Origin: Bog-756 sp963703145
GTDB lineage: Bacteria; Actinomycetota; Acidimicrobiia; Acidimicrobiales; RAAP-2
Direction of reading: 5' to 3'
Length of the DNA stretch: 64,000 nucleotides
NCBI GenBank assembly: GCA_963703145.1
Contig: OY969793.1
Location: forward strand, 1,054,001-1,118,000
Made by a program: the position numbers and the translations under genes. This document shows, piece by piece, positions 9,252 to 17,296 of this stretch (positions are counted from its first letter, which is position 1; the number at the start of each line of letters is the position of its first letter). The notes below the pieces were generated by a model that saw only the letters and a list, made by a program, of their open reading frames with translations, made no database searches and was not told the DNA's origin.

Positions 9252-9289
9252 GCACCGTCTTCGGTGGCGCGTCGATCGTCGGTCGCCAC

Positions 9290-9305
9290 TACGGTCGGGG
9301 ACGTG
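9290..9305 (+). promoter_or_regulatory. Leaderless-type promoter
   Basis: TACGGT (9290-9295) lies 7 bases before the GTG at 9303. It decides between the starts at 9264 and 9303 for the nitroreductase gene. Confidence 0.45.
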
Positions 9306-9995
9306 GAACTCAGCGAGGCGCTTCGAACGACGGGGGCGGTGCGGGAATTCACCGAGGAGGTCGTCCCCGACGAGACGGTCTGGCGCATCCTGGACACCGC
9401 CCGGTTCGCTCCCAACGGGGGAAACCGCCAGGCGTGGCGGGTCGTGGTGATCAAGGATCCTGTGGTGCGCAGCGCCCTACGGGACCTTTATCTTCCGGGC
9501 TGGTACGACTATCTGGCCCAGGCCGCCGCCGGCCTCACTCCGTGGGCGGTCGTCACCGACCGAGACCTCGAGCGTCGATCGTTGACCGGCGCCGCTGAGA
9601 TCGCAAAAGTCGCGGCGGCCGGGCCCGGAGGCTTCGCCGAGCACTTCGACCGGGCACCGGTCCTGTTGGTGCTGCTCGCCGACCTGGCTCGCCTGGCCAC
9701 CGTTGACCGGGATGCCGATCACTACACCATGGTCGGCGGTGCCTCGATCTACCCGTTCGCCTGGAGCATCCTCCTCGCCGCCCGCGCCGAGGGACTGTCC
9801 GGGGTGATGACCACGATGTTGATCCGGCGGGAGGCCGAGGTACGCCAGCTGCTCGGCGTTCCCGAGACAGTGGCTCTGGCCGGCGCATTGGCCCTCGGGC
9901 ACCCAGTACGGAGGCCGACCCGGTTGCGGCGATCGAGTGTCGACACCTTTGCCACCGTCGACCGCTTCGACGGCCCGGCGGTCGAGGGACCATGA
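9303..9995 (+). CDS. Nitroreductase-family flavoprotein
   Basis: The protein has 230 residues from the GTG at 9303; a start at 9264 would add 13. The FMN-binding nitroreductase fold is shown by AVREFTEEVVPDETVWRIL at the N-terminus, followed by ARFAPNGGNRQAWRVVVI, the usual FMN-contact segment. Near the C-terminus ALALGHPVRRPTRLRR matches the closing family motif. Such enzymes reduce nitro, quinone or flavin substrates with NAD(P)H as dimers in the cytoplasm; the natural substrate is unknown. It sits after the peroxiredoxin gene and before a luciferase-like oxidoreductase. Confidence 0.85.
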   Translation: MELSEALRTTGAVREFTEEVVPDETVWRILDTARFAPNGGNRQAWRVVVIKDPVVRSALRDLYLPGWYDYLAQAAAGLTPWAVVTDRDLERRSLTGAAEIAKVAAAGPGGFAEHFDRAPVLLVLLADLARLATVDRDADHYTMVGGASIYPFAWSILLAARAEGLSGVMTTMLIRREAEVRQLLGVPETVALAGALALGHPVRRPTRLRRSSVDTFATVDRFDGPAVEGP

Positions 9996-10035
9996 CTCCC
10001 CGGGTCCCTTCGTGGAGCCGACCAGAGGCTCGACC

Positions 10036-10926
10036 ATGAAGGTCCGGATCGGTGTGGGGACCGGTGCGGTGACTGCAGGGAGCCAGGACCACTTCGGCCG
10101 CCTGGTCGACGACCTCGACGAGCTGGGATTCGACTCCATCTGGCTGCCCGAGGTGCTGACTGCACCCACCCTTGACCCCCTGGTCGGACTGGCCTTCGCC
10201 GCCGCCCACAATCACCACCTCAAGCTGGGCACCACCATGCTGCTGCCAGGGCGCAATCCGGTTCGACTGGCCAAGGAACTGGCTTCGCTCGACGCGTTGT
10301 CTGGGGGCCGCCTGTTGTGCACCTTCGTCCCCGGACTGCCGCGTCAGCCGGAGTCCGGGGCGATGGGCGTCAGCGGGCCGACCAAGGGCGCCCTGATGGA
10401 CGAGATGCTCCCTTTGATGCGGCGCCTCTGGGCCGGTGAGCCCGTCAGCCATCACGGTGCTGTAGCCGACTTCGACGACGTGGTGGTCTCCCCGCGGCCG
10501 ATCCAGGAGCCGCTCGAGTTCTGGACGGGCGGCATGGTCCCGGCTGCTCTCGACCGGTGCGGACGGTTCGCCGATGGATGGCTGCCCTCGTCGTGCACTC
10601 CCGACGAGGTGGTTGCCGCGCGGGGCGTGATTGAGGAGGCGGCGGCCTCAGTCGGGCGGACCATCAGCCCCGAGCATTTCGGGGTGTCGGTGGCCTACGC
10701 CGCCCGCCCACTGGAGCCACGGACCATTCGGGCACTGTCGGCTGCCCGCAAGGGCGTGGATCCCGAGCAGGTGGTGCCGGTGGGGATCGGGGGCCTGAGG
10801 ACCATGCTCGAGCGATTCATCGACGTGGGGTTCTCCAAGTTCGTGGTGAGACCACTCGAGCCGCCTGACCCGTGGCGCACCGAGCTGGAGGCACTGGCCC
10901 GAGGCGTGCTCGACCTCCAGACGTGA
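10036..10926 (+). CDS. LLM-class flavin/F420-dependent oxidoreductase
   Basis: This 296-residue protein has the luciferase-like monooxygenase fold: MKVRIGVGTG start, LDELGFDSIWLPEVL, then LGTTMLLPGRNPVRLAKELASLDALSGGR, a typical LLM segment, and GRFADGWLPSSCTP near residue 180. In actinobacteria many of these proteins use F420 rather than FMN; an F420:NADPH oxidoreductase-like gene is present at the far end of the window. The reaction is not predictable. The ATG is chosen because upstream codons do not resemble the family. Its TGA overlaps the next start (GTGA). Confidence 0.85.
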   Translation: MKVRIGVGTGAVTAGSQDHFGRLVDDLDELGFDSIWLPEVLTAPTLDPLVGLAFAAAHNHHLKLGTTMLLPGRNPVRLAKELASLDALSGGRLLCTFVPGLPRQPESGAMGVSGPTKGALMDEMLPLMRRLWAGEPVSHHGAVADFDDVVVSPRPIQEPLEFWTGGMVPAALDRCGRFADGWLPSSCTPDEVVAARGVIEEAAASVGRTISPEHFGVSVAYAARPLEPRTIRALSAARKGVDPEQVVPVGIGGLRTMLERFIDVGFSKFVVRPLEPPDPWRTELEALARGVLDLQT

Positions 10927-11408
10927 CCCGGTCCCGCCCGTTGGAGCTCGAGTTCACCACCTACGACGATCCTGAGCTCCAGGGCCATATGACCGAACTG
11001 TCCAGACGGGGCGAGGGATGGATCAACGTCGAGCCGATCATCGACGAGGAGTTCGAACCGGCACCCCCGGGACCGTTCGCCTTCCTGGGCGGATCGACCC
11101 ACAAGGTGCCCACGGTCACCTGGATGCCCGGGAAGCGAACGCCCGGAGGGGCGGCCAAGCCGACCACGATCGGCCTCCAGCACGCCGCTGGGCCGCGGGT
11201 CGCCCGGTCGCTGCGAGATCTCGGCCTACCGCTCCCGGAAGGATGGCGCGTCACCCAGGACCATCCGCGTCGCGGTCTGGTGGCCACCGTTCCCCCGGAT
11301 GCCGACGACCGATCGGTAATGCAGTGGTTGCTGCAGGCCGCCACGGCGACGTGCACGGTGCCGACCACGGGCCGATGGAGAGCTTCAGTCCACGCGGGAC
11401 TGGCCTAA
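10923..11408 (+). CDS. Hypothetical protein translationally coupled to the LLM oxidoreductase
   Basis: A protein of 161 residues whose GTG start overlaps the preceding stop by four bases, so it is probably co-translated. It contains no signal peptide, membrane segment or recognised domain. Notable phrases are LELEFTTYDDPELQGHM at the start and PTVTWMPGKRTPGGAAKPT in the middle. I do not recognise a family. It may act with the upstream oxidoreductase, an inference from coupling only. Confidence 0.6.
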   Translation: MTRSRPLELEFTTYDDPELQGHMTELSRRGEGWINVEPIIDEEFEPAPPGPFAFLGGSTHKVPTVTWMPGKRTPGGAAKPTTIGLQHAAGPRVARSLRDLGLPLPEGWRVTQDHPRRGLVATVPPDADDRSVMQWLLQAATATCTVPTTGRWRASVHAGLA

Positions 11409-11444
11409 GCTCCAACTCCGAACCTCAGACCGGGAGGCACAGTC

Positions 11445-11882
11445 ATGCTGAAGGAGTTCAAGGAGTTTCTCCTGCGGGGGAACCTGCTCGACTTGGCGGT
11501 GGCGGTGGTGATCGGCGTCGCCTTCACGGCGGTGGTCACGGCGTTCGTCAACAGCCTGATCACCCCGCTCATCAAGGCCATCTTCGGTGGCAACTCCCAA
11601 TTCAGCGGGCTGCACTTCACCATCAACGGCTCGCAGTTCTCCTACGGGACGTTCCTCAATGCGCTGCTGTCGTTCGTCATCATCGCCGCGGTGATCTTCT
11701 TCTTGGTGATCAGGCCGGTCAACAAGCTGATGGGCCGCTTGGGGATGACCCCCACCGAGGAGCCGGTCCGTGAGTGCCCCGAGTGCCTGAGCAAGGTGCC
11801 CGAGGCCGCAGCCCGCTGTGCCTACTGCACGTCAGCGCTGACGCCCACCGGTTCGGGCTCGAATCCCACCGCTACAGGCTGA
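11445..11882 (+). CDS. mscL: Large-conductance mechanosensitive channel MscL with C-terminal zinc-ribbon-like tail
   Basis: This 145-residue protein matches MscL: MLKEFKEFLLRGNLLDLAVA, then the glycine-rich first membrane helix VVIGVAFTAVVTAFVNSLI, a periplasmic loop, and a second helix at about 70-92. MscL opens under membrane tension to release solutes during osmotic downshock. After the cytoplasmic helix there is CPECLSKVPEAAARCAYC, a four-cysteine motif likely to bind zinc. The ATG follows GGGAGG, and a TAAGCT box lies about 35 bases upstream at 11407. Its last 61 bases overlap the 3' end of the convergent MFS gene. Confidence 0.93.
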   Translation: MLKEFKEFLLRGNLLDLAVAVVIGVAFTAVVTAFVNSLITPLIKAIFGGNSQFSGLHFTINGSQFSYGTFLNALLSFVIIAAVIFFLVIRPVNKLMGRLGMTPTEEPVRECPECLSKVPEAAARCAYCTSALTPTGSGSNPTATG

Positions 11883-13147
11883 GCCGGCTCGGGCGACCGA
11901 GCGCCTGAGCCGACGGGGGATGGTTGGCTGAGGCGCACGATGCGGCCCGGCACCGGTCTCCAGATGACGGCCACCACGGCCAGCACCACGAAGATGGTGG
12001 CCGAGACTGATACGAACGGGAGCCACGACGCGACGGCGAACGCCGCCCCGGCGCCGGCCGCAGCCACGGCGGTGCTGGCCGTCTGGCTGGTGGCGAACAG
12101 TCCCTGGATCCGGCCGACCTCGCTCGAAGCCGAGCCCTGGGTGAGCAGCGACTGCATGGCCGGCATGGCGGCGGCGAACCCCAGAGCCTCCGAGGCTCCG
12201 AGCAGTACGAGGGCTGGCACGCTGTCGATGAAGGGGTAGGACGCACACAGCACGGTGCACACGCCCAGTCCCGCCAGCACCAGGACGCGTCGGTCGAGAT
12301 GGTCCGCCAGCCACCCGCTGGGCTTGGCCACCGCCACGAACGGCACGGCGAACAGGGTCCACGAGACACCGATGGCCAACCCGGATGCCCCCCTCGACAA
12401 CAAGAGCAGGGTCCAGCAGATCTCATAGACACCGCTGGCCAGGCCGAGCGCTGCACCGCAGAGCAGGGCCCCGGTCATCGATCGGTTCATCCGCACTCGG
12501 GCCAGTGGCCTCACGGTGCCGTCGGCACGCGTGCGGGCCGCCCGCTCGATGTGGCGACCGGATCCCTCCCGGATCTGGAGCGCGGGCAGGCAGGCCCCGA
12601 GCGAAAGGATGCCTGAGCCGAGGAACATGATCCACATCGATCGGGCGCCAATCACGCTGCCCACCAGGGGACCGACTGCCATCCCGGCCAGTTCGGCGCC
12701 GTAGATGGCGGCGAACGCCCTGCCGCGTCGCCCCTCGGCGACCGACCCGGACACCATGGCGAGGGAGGCCACGATGGCAGCACCGGCCCCGACGCCCTGG
12801 AGGGCACGCAGCACGATGGCCATCGGCGCGGCGATAGGCAAGAGGAACGCAAAGCTGGCCAGCCCATAGGTGACCAGTCCCGCGATGAGCACCGGTCGGC
12901 GCCCGATCCGATCGGCCAGCCGGCCGATGGGGTACTGGGAGAGGACGCCGGCGGCGAAGAATGAGGCCATCACCATGCCGGCGAGCGCGTCCGAGCCACC
13001 GAGCCGCCGGACATAGACGGGCAGCATCGGGATGATCGAGCTGGCACCCATCCACTGGAGGAAGATGGTGATAGTCAGCGTGCGGATGAGTCGGGCGGAC
13101 TGGTTCGTGGCGGACGAGGCAGACGTGGGGCTGGGGGTCGAGGTCAT
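11822..13147 (-). CDS. MFS transporter (drug-efflux type)
   Basis: A 441-residue protein with about twelve membrane segments. The major facilitator signature GRLADRIGRRPVLIAGLV lies after the second segment, and a shorter echo, GWLADHLDRRVLVLAGL, begins the second half. It probably exports small molecules by proton antiport, although the substrate is unknown. The ATG at 13147 overlaps the TetR stop codon (ATGA), so both genes form one operon under the operator at 13736-13751. A proline-rich polar C-terminal tail runs into the 3' end of mscL on the other strand. Confidence 0.88.
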   Translation of the reverse strand: MTSTPSPTSASSATNQSARLIRTLTITIFLQWMGASSIIPMLPVYVRRLGGSDALAGMVMASFFAAGVLSQYPIGRLADRIGRRPVLIAGLVTYGLASFAFLLPIAAPMAIVLRALQGVGAGAAIVASLAMVSGSVAEGRRGRAFAAIYGAELAGMAVGPLVGSVIGARSMWIMFLGSGILSLGACLPALQIREGSGRHIERAARTRADGTVRPLARVRMNRSMTGALLCGAALGLASGVYEICWTLLLLSRGASGLAIGVSWTLFAVPFVAVAKPSGWLADHLDRRVLVLAGLGVCTVLCASYPFIDSVPALVLLGASEALGFAAAMPAMQSLLTQGSASSEVGRIQGLFATSQTASTAVAAAGAGAAFAVASWLPFVSVSATIFVVLAVVAVIWRPVPGRIVRLSQPSPVGSGARSPEPAQPVAVGFEPEPVGVSADVQ

Positions 13148-13725
13148 GGTGCCGGGTGGGCCAGCTGCTCCAACACGGCGGCGACGCCGGTGCGCAGGGG
13201 ATGATCGGGCGCGGCCAGGCCGAACAGGTCGCACATCCAGAGGCCGTCACAGGCCAGGCGAATCACGGTGGCGAGGGCCGGGTCGAGGCCGTCGTCCTCG
13301 AGACGGGCCTGCCACCGATCGGCGGCCACCTGGAGGGGGACCAGCAGAGCCGGCTGGGCCGCGGCCGCAGCGATCAGGGCGGCCCCCAGGCGGTCCTCAC
13401 GGTCGGGCCGGGTGGTCACCGGCTCCATGGTGGCCCGGATGTAGGCACGGGTATACGAGCCCGGGGTGCGGTCGCTACCGAGGTGGGCGTCGATGTCCCG
13501 GTCGAACTCGTCGATGATCTTGTCGACCATCCCGGCCACCAGGGCGTCGCGGGTGGGGAAGTGATACAGCACACCGCCCTTGCTCAATCCGGCCTCGGCG
13601 GCCGCGGCATCCAGGGTCAGGCGGGCAACGCCGTCGCGCACCACCACCTCTTCGGCGGCCGCGATGATCCGTTGTTTCGTATCCGGACGGGACGTCGTGT
13701 CCGCCGGGGTGGTGACCTGACCCAT
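13144..13725 (-). CDS. TetR-family repressor of the MFS operon
   Basis: This 193-residue regulator has an N-terminal TetR helix-turn-helix: TKQRIIAAAEEVVVRDG, then LTLDAAAAEAGLSKGGVLYHFPTRDALV. The remainder is a helical ligand-binding domain. The ATG at 13725 is preceded by TATAGT with six bases between, so the mRNA is probably leaderless. The palindrome TACCGTCTGGACGGTA lies immediately upstream of that box, where a bound dimer would block transcription. It likely represses itself and the exporter until an exported compound binds. Confidence 0.9.
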   Translation of the reverse strand: MGQVTTPADTTSRPDTKQRIIAAAEEVVVRDGVARLTLDAAAAEAGLSKGGVLYHFPTRDALVAGMVDKIIDEFDRDIDAHLGSDRTPGSYTRAYIRATMEPVTTRPDREDRLGAALIAAAAAQPALLVPLQVAADRWQARLEDDGLDPALATVIRLACDGLWMCDLFGLAAPDHPLRTGVAAVLEQLAHPAP

Positions 13726-13731
13726 AGACCT

Positions 13732-13751
13732 ACTATACCGTCTGGACGGTA
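13732..13751 (-). promoter_or_regulatory. TetR operator and leaderless promoter
   Basis: TACCGTC-TG-GACGGTA (13736-13751) is a perfect 7-bp inverted repeat. On the minus strand it overlaps the upstream edge of the TATAGT -10 box (13732-13737), which lies six bases before the tetR ATG. Confidence 0.75.
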
Positions 13752-13895
13752 AAGTCATGTTCGCCCAGGTGAGAGCGTTGTGGGGCGTGGGCATCCCTGG
13801 GCGCTACGTCCTGCAGCCGCCGATCCGATGGAGGAGCAGCACCCCAGTGCGGACCTTCTGGTCCAAACGCTCGCCGACCGGGCCTGCCGCCCTGG

Positions 13896-14078
13896 TCACT
13901 CCCGTTGGTTGCCCAGATGCCAGCCACCACAGAACGAGCACTGATAAGGATCGAGATCCGCACCCGACTCGAGGCGCCGCTGCAGGGAGGACCGGTTGGC
14001 TGCATCCTGGGTGGCGAACCGAGTCTTGGGCTGGCCGTCGGACCGCCAGTGCTCACGGGCTCCAGCGGTGGACTCCAG
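13896..14078 (-). CDS. Small CxxC protein (about 60 residues), start uncertain
   Basis: A minus-strand frame ends at TGA 13896-13898 and encodes, near its C-terminus, DPYQCSFCGGWHLGNQRE. The CxxCGGWHLG ending is typical of small actinobacterial and phage proteins with a knuckle-like metal site. Upstream the frame reads KTRFATQDAANRSSLQRRLE, a plausible helix. No ATG, GTG or TTG lies in frame between this motif and the preceding enoyl-CoA hydratase gene; the coordinates assume a CTG at 14078 giving 60 residues. Either an unusual start is used, or a frameshift separates the gene from its start. Function is unknown. Confidence 0.45.
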   Translation of the reverse strand: MESTAGAREHWRSDGQPKTRFATQDAANRSSLQRRLESGADLDPYQCSFCGGWHLGNQRE

Positions 14079-14136
14079 CGGGGAGCGGGGCCGTGACCGC
14101 TTCCCCCCGCGTCGGCGCCTTGGCCATGGGCCTGGT

Positions 14137-14937
14137 CTACTCGGTGTACACGGCGGGCCGCTTCTCCTTGAAGGCGCTGGTGGCCTCGGCGAGGTTGCCG
14201 GTGTGGCCGGCTAGGAGTTGGGATCGGTTCTCGAGGTCGACGGCGGCCCGGAGGCTCCCGACCTCCAGCGACGACCACATCGTGTCCTTGGTCATGGCCA
14301 GCCCGAAGGGGCTGAAGGCGCACATGCCCTCGGCCATGGTCACTGCCTGGTCCACCACGTCCTCATCGGCAACCACACGGGAGACCAGTCCGATGCGGAC
14401 GGCCTCGGCGGCGTCGACCTTCTTGCCGGTGAGGAGGATCTCGGCGGCGTTAGAGGTCCCAACGGCCCGGGGCAGGAGCCAGCTGACGCCGAGTTCGGTG
14501 CCGGCCAGACCGTTGTTGATCCCGGCCCCGCAGAACACCGCCGACGTTCCGGCCAGCCGAATATCGGCCCCCAGGCTGAGGCACATCCCGCCGCCGTAGG
14601 CCGGTCCGTTGATGGCGGCGATGATCGGCTGGGGGATGTCCCGCATGGCCGGGACGATCCCTCCCATGAACTCCATCGAGCGCATGGCCATCCGGTGGAA
14701 TCCCATGCCTTCGGTGCCCGGCGGTATCCCGGCATGTTCGAGTTCGAGGCCGGAGCAAAAGGCCCGGCCGGCCCCGGTCAGCACCACCACCCGGCAGTCG
14801 TTGTCGGCGCCCACCTCCTCGAGGGCGGCATAGAGGTCGGCCACCAGGGCGAAGGACATCGAGTTGAGACGCGAGGGATTGTCCAGGGTCATCAGGCGGA
14901 CGTGGGGACGGACGGTGTCGATCGAGACGAGTGCCAT
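14137..14937 (-). CDS. Enoyl-CoA hydratase/isomerase family protein (crotonase fold)
   Basis: This 266-residue protein shows the crotonase signatures: LTLDNPSRLNSMSF near the N-terminus, VVLTGAGRAFCSGLEL forming the first oxyanion-hole segment, and AAINGPAYGGGMCLSLGADIRLA forming the second. GTELGVSWLLPRAVG follows, where the Glu is in a usual catalytic position. It would hydrate or isomerise enoyl-CoA esters in fatty acid breakdown; the exact substrate is unclear. The ATG at 14937 matches the family; GAGGCT seven bases upstream is only a weak -10 match. Confidence 0.88.
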   Translation of the reverse strand: MALVSIDTVRPHVRLMTLDNPSRLNSMSFALVADLYAALEEVGADNDCRVVVLTGAGRAFCSGLELEHAGIPPGTEGMGFHRMAMRSMEFMGGIVPAMRDIPQPIIAAINGPAYGGGMCLSLGADIRLAGTSAVFCGAGINNGLAGTELGVSWLLPRAVGTSNAAEILLTGKKVDAAEAVRIGLVSRVVADEDVVDQAVTMAEGMCAFSPFGLAMTKDTMWSSLEVGSLRAAVDLENRSQLLAGHTGNLAEATSAFKEKRPAVYTE

Positions 14938-15004
14938 ACCGCCCAGCCTCACCGAACGGGGGGAATGGCGCCACTCCGCCGTCGGGGTGAGCCATCATCA
15001 AGAC

Positions 15005-15640
15005 GTGCCCCTGGAGCCGTTCAGCGCGTTCGAACCCTACGGCGGTGCCGCGCCCCCCGATCGGTTGGTCGGGCAGCTGTTGGTGGCCACGCCCCGGCTG
15101 GTCGACCCCAACTTCGCCCGACGTGTGGTGCTCGTCCTCGACCACGGGGCCCACGGGGCCCTGGGGGTGGTGCTCGACCGGCCCGGTGGGGTGCCGGTGG
15201 GGGAGCTGCTGGCGCAGTGGCATCCGTTGGCCACCCCGCCGGCCGAACTGTTCACCGGTGGCCCGGTGGCCCGCAATGCCCTGATCGGCCTGGTCCGACT
15301 ACGAGCCCGCGGTCCCGATCCCGACCTGGCGCCACCCTGGCCCGAGGGGTGGAAGCTGCTGGTGGACGGGGACCGCCCGGTCGGCACCGTGGATTTGGCG
15401 GCCGATCCCGGCTCTCTCGCCGAGAGCCTGCTGGCCCTCCGGCTGTTCTCGGGGTACGCAGGATGGGACACCGGCCAGCTCGAAGAGGAGATCGACGAAG
15501 GGTCGTGGTACGTGGTGTCGGCCGAGGCCCGGGACCCGATCTCCGCCGATCCCGAGGGGCTGTGGCGGCGGGTGCTGAAACGCCAGGGGGGTGCGCTGGC
15601 CGTGGTGGCCGGGTTCCCCTCGGATCCCACGGTCAACTAA
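15005..15640 (+). CDS. YqgE/AlgH family protein (UPF0301)
   Basis: A 211-residue protein with the family hallmarks GQLLVATPRLVDPNFARRVVLVLDHG, GALGVVLDRP and LFTGGPVARNALIGL, then RLFSGYAGWDTGQLEEEIDEGSWYVV near residue 150. The biochemical role of the family is not established. The GTG start at 15005 lies seven bases after CATCAT, a weak -10 box with leaderless spacing, and gives the usual family N-terminus. It is divergent from the enoyl-CoA hydratase and followed closely by a GNAT gene. Confidence 0.88.
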   Translation: MPLEPFSAFEPYGGAAPPDRLVGQLLVATPRLVDPNFARRVVLVLDHGAHGALGVVLDRPGGVPVGELLAQWHPLATPPAELFTGGPVARNALIGLVRLRARGPDPDLAPPWPEGWKLLVDGDRPVGTVDLAADPGSLAESLLALRLFSGYAGWDTGQLEEEIDEGSWYVVSAEARDPISADPEGLWRRVLKRQGGALAVVAGFPSDPTVN

Positions 15641-15651
15641 GTCGAGAGGGC

Positions 15652-15666
15652 TACCATCGGCCCGTG
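15652..15666 (+). promoter_or_regulatory. Leaderless-type promoter
   Basis: TACCAT (15652-15657) lies six bases before the GTG at 15664, which begins the acetyltransferase reading frame. Confidence 0.45.
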
Positions 15667-16291
15667 GAGGGACGGCCGCCGGACCCGACGGTGCGCCGGC
15701 TGTCGGCGCCGGATGTGGCGGGAGCGGCACGCATGCTGGTGCGGGCCTTCGACAACGATCCAGTGGCCAATTTCATGTTCGCCGGTGATCGTCGGCGCCG
15801 ACCGCGGCCTCCACTCGTTCTTCGTCTCCCAGCTGCGCCGCCAGTACCTCGGTTACGGGCACGTCTACACCGCAGGCGAGGACCAGTCGGGCGTGGCGGT
15901 GTGGGGACCGCCCAACCGCCAGCGCAACGGACTGAAGGAGTTGGCCGAACTCTTGCCCACCGCTCCGTTCCTGGTCAGCGGACACATGGTCAACGCACTT
16001 CGGCTGCTGTTCGAAGTGGACGGGCTCCACCCCACCGAGCCCCATTGGTACCTGGCTACCCTGGGAACGGCACCCGAGCACCAAGGACACGGGCTGGGAT
16101 CTGCGCTGCTCCGTTCGATGCTGCGCCATGTCGACGAGGTGGGGGAGCCGGCATACCTGGAGTCATCCAAGGAGCGCAACGTCTCCCTCTACGCCCGGTT
16201 CGGGTTCGAGGTGGTCGAGGAGCTGCATTCGGCCACCGGTGGCCCCCCGATCTGGCGGATGTGGCGAGAGCCTCGGGTCCCCGAGGCCTGA
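15664..16291 (+). CDS. GNAT-family N-acetyltransferase, interrupted by one frameshift
   Basis: The N-terminal part (VRRLSAPDVAGAARMLVRAF, then DNDPVANFMF) is read in the frame of the GTG at 15664. The rest (RGLHSFFVSQLRRQYLGYGH to the stop) is one base further on. Joining the frames near 15790-15805 restores a normal GNAT protein of about 208 residues, including the acetyl-CoA-binding phrase LATLGTAPEHQGHGLGSALL. One extra base in the GC-rich CGTCGGCGCCGACCGCGG stretch would explain the break. It is likely a sequencing error or recent mutation. The substrate is unknown. Confidence 0.75.
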
Positions 16292-16310
16292 CCAGTCCGA
16301 CGTCGGCCGC

Positions 16311-17225
16311 TCAGGACGGGGCGTGCACCCCAGCCGGGCGGTCCTCGGGAACAGCCACCACCTCTTTGAGCAGCTCATGGAGCGCCCGTGTCGGTGCGGA
16401 GGGGAGGCCACGGCTCCGTTGGGCCACTCCGACCCGTCGGCGGGGGAGTCCCTCGATGGGGACGCCCCGGAATCTGGCCCGCAGGAACGACGGGATGGCC
16501 GTGGCCGGAAGGATGGCCGGTCCGTAGCCCTCGAAGGTGAGCGAGGCGATCAGCCGGAGCCCGTCGAACTCTGCCGCGGGAAGCAGGCTGATGCCGAGTG
16601 GGCGGGTGGCGGCGTCCAGCTCGTCGCGGAAGGCGGTGCCCGGCAGGGGCAACAACAGCTCCAGATCGGCCAGGTCCTCCAGAGTGAGCTGATGGTCGGG
16701 GTGAGCCATGGCGTGCCCGTCGGGGACCACCAGCATCAGGTCCTCTTCGAACAGGATCCGGGCCACCAGGTCCCGGCCGGCCACCGGAAGGTGCAGCACT
16801 GCGAGATCGAGCTGTCCGCTGGCCAACTGGGGCTCGAGGCCGGTGGTCGTACCCTCCACGACCACCAGGCGGAGGTTGGGGTGGCGCTTTCGGGCCAGAT
16901 CCATCAGGCGGGGGACCAGCCACCGTGCGGTGGTGCCGATCATCCCCACCCGCACCGTGCCGGTGACCTCGTCCTTGCAGGCCGCCACGTCGGATACCAG
17001 GGCGTCCAGCTCCGAGAGGATCCGGCGGGCCCGGGCCACCACCACGCTGCCCTCCTCGGTCAGCCGGCCGTCGGCCCGATCGATGAGGGGTGTGCCCAAC
17101 TCCTTCTCCAGGCGGGCCACATGGGCCGAGATGTTCGACTGCACCGTGTTCAGGTGCTCAGCGGCGGCAGAGAACGTCCCATGGTCGCTGATGGCCGTCA
17201 GGGCCTGCAGATGTCGGAGTTCCAT
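16311..17225 (-). CDS. LysR-family transcriptional regulator
   Basis: A 304-residue protein from the ATG at 17225; a TTG at 17234 would add three. The N-terminal winged helix reads LRHLQALTAISDHGTFSAAA, then VQSNISAHVARLEKELGTPLIDR. The C-terminal part is a periplasmic-binding-like effector domain with GTVRVGMIGTTARWLVPRLM near residue 90. A TATCAT box lies on the minus strand at 17234-17239, and GATATC-A-GATATC just beyond it could be a LysR half-site pair. The regulated gene is not clear; the divergent transcript is the 6C RNA. Confidence 0.88.
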   Translation of the reverse strand: MELRHLQALTAISDHGTFSAAAEHLNTVQSNISAHVARLEKELGTPLIDRADGRLTEEGSVVVARARRILSELDALVSDVAACKDEVTGTVRVGMIGTTARWLVPRLMDLARKRHPNLRLVVVEGTTTGLEPQLASGQLDLAVLHLPVAGRDLVARILFEEDLMLVVPDGHAMAHPDHQLTLEDLADLELLLPLPGTAFRDELDAATRPLGISLLPAAEFDGLRLIASLTFEGYGPAILPATAIPSFLRARFRGVPIEGLPRRRVGVAQRSRGLPSAPTRALHELLKEVVAVPEDRPAGVHAPS

Positions 17226-17233
17226 CGCTTCCA

Positions 17234-17248
17234 ATGATATCAGATATC
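17234..17248 (-). promoter_or_regulatory. Putative lysR promoter and LysR-type inverted repeat
   Basis: GATATCAGATATC (17236-17248) is a near-perfect symmetric element that overlaps the minus-strand -10 box TATCAT. It is a candidate autoregulatory site. Confidence 0.35.
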
Positions 17249-17260
17249 GAATTTAGCTGG

Positions 17261-17290
17261 TTGACTGATTGCTCGCGGATGTTATACGAT
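17261..17290 (+). promoter_or_regulatory. Promoter of the 6C RNA
   Basis: A TTGACT -35 box (17261-17266) and a TACGAT -10 box (17285-17290) are separated by 18 bases; TATACG, two bases earlier, is an alternative. This is one of the strongest -35 matches noticed in the window. Confidence 0.6.
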
Positions 17291-17296
17291 GTCTTC

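Noticed and set aside
14218..16527. A 769-codon plus-strand open frame
   Set aside because: It is a shadow across the enoyl-CoA hydratase, YqgE and GNAT genes. Only about 42 codons near 15664-15790 are real coding sequence, as the N-terminus of the GNAT gene.
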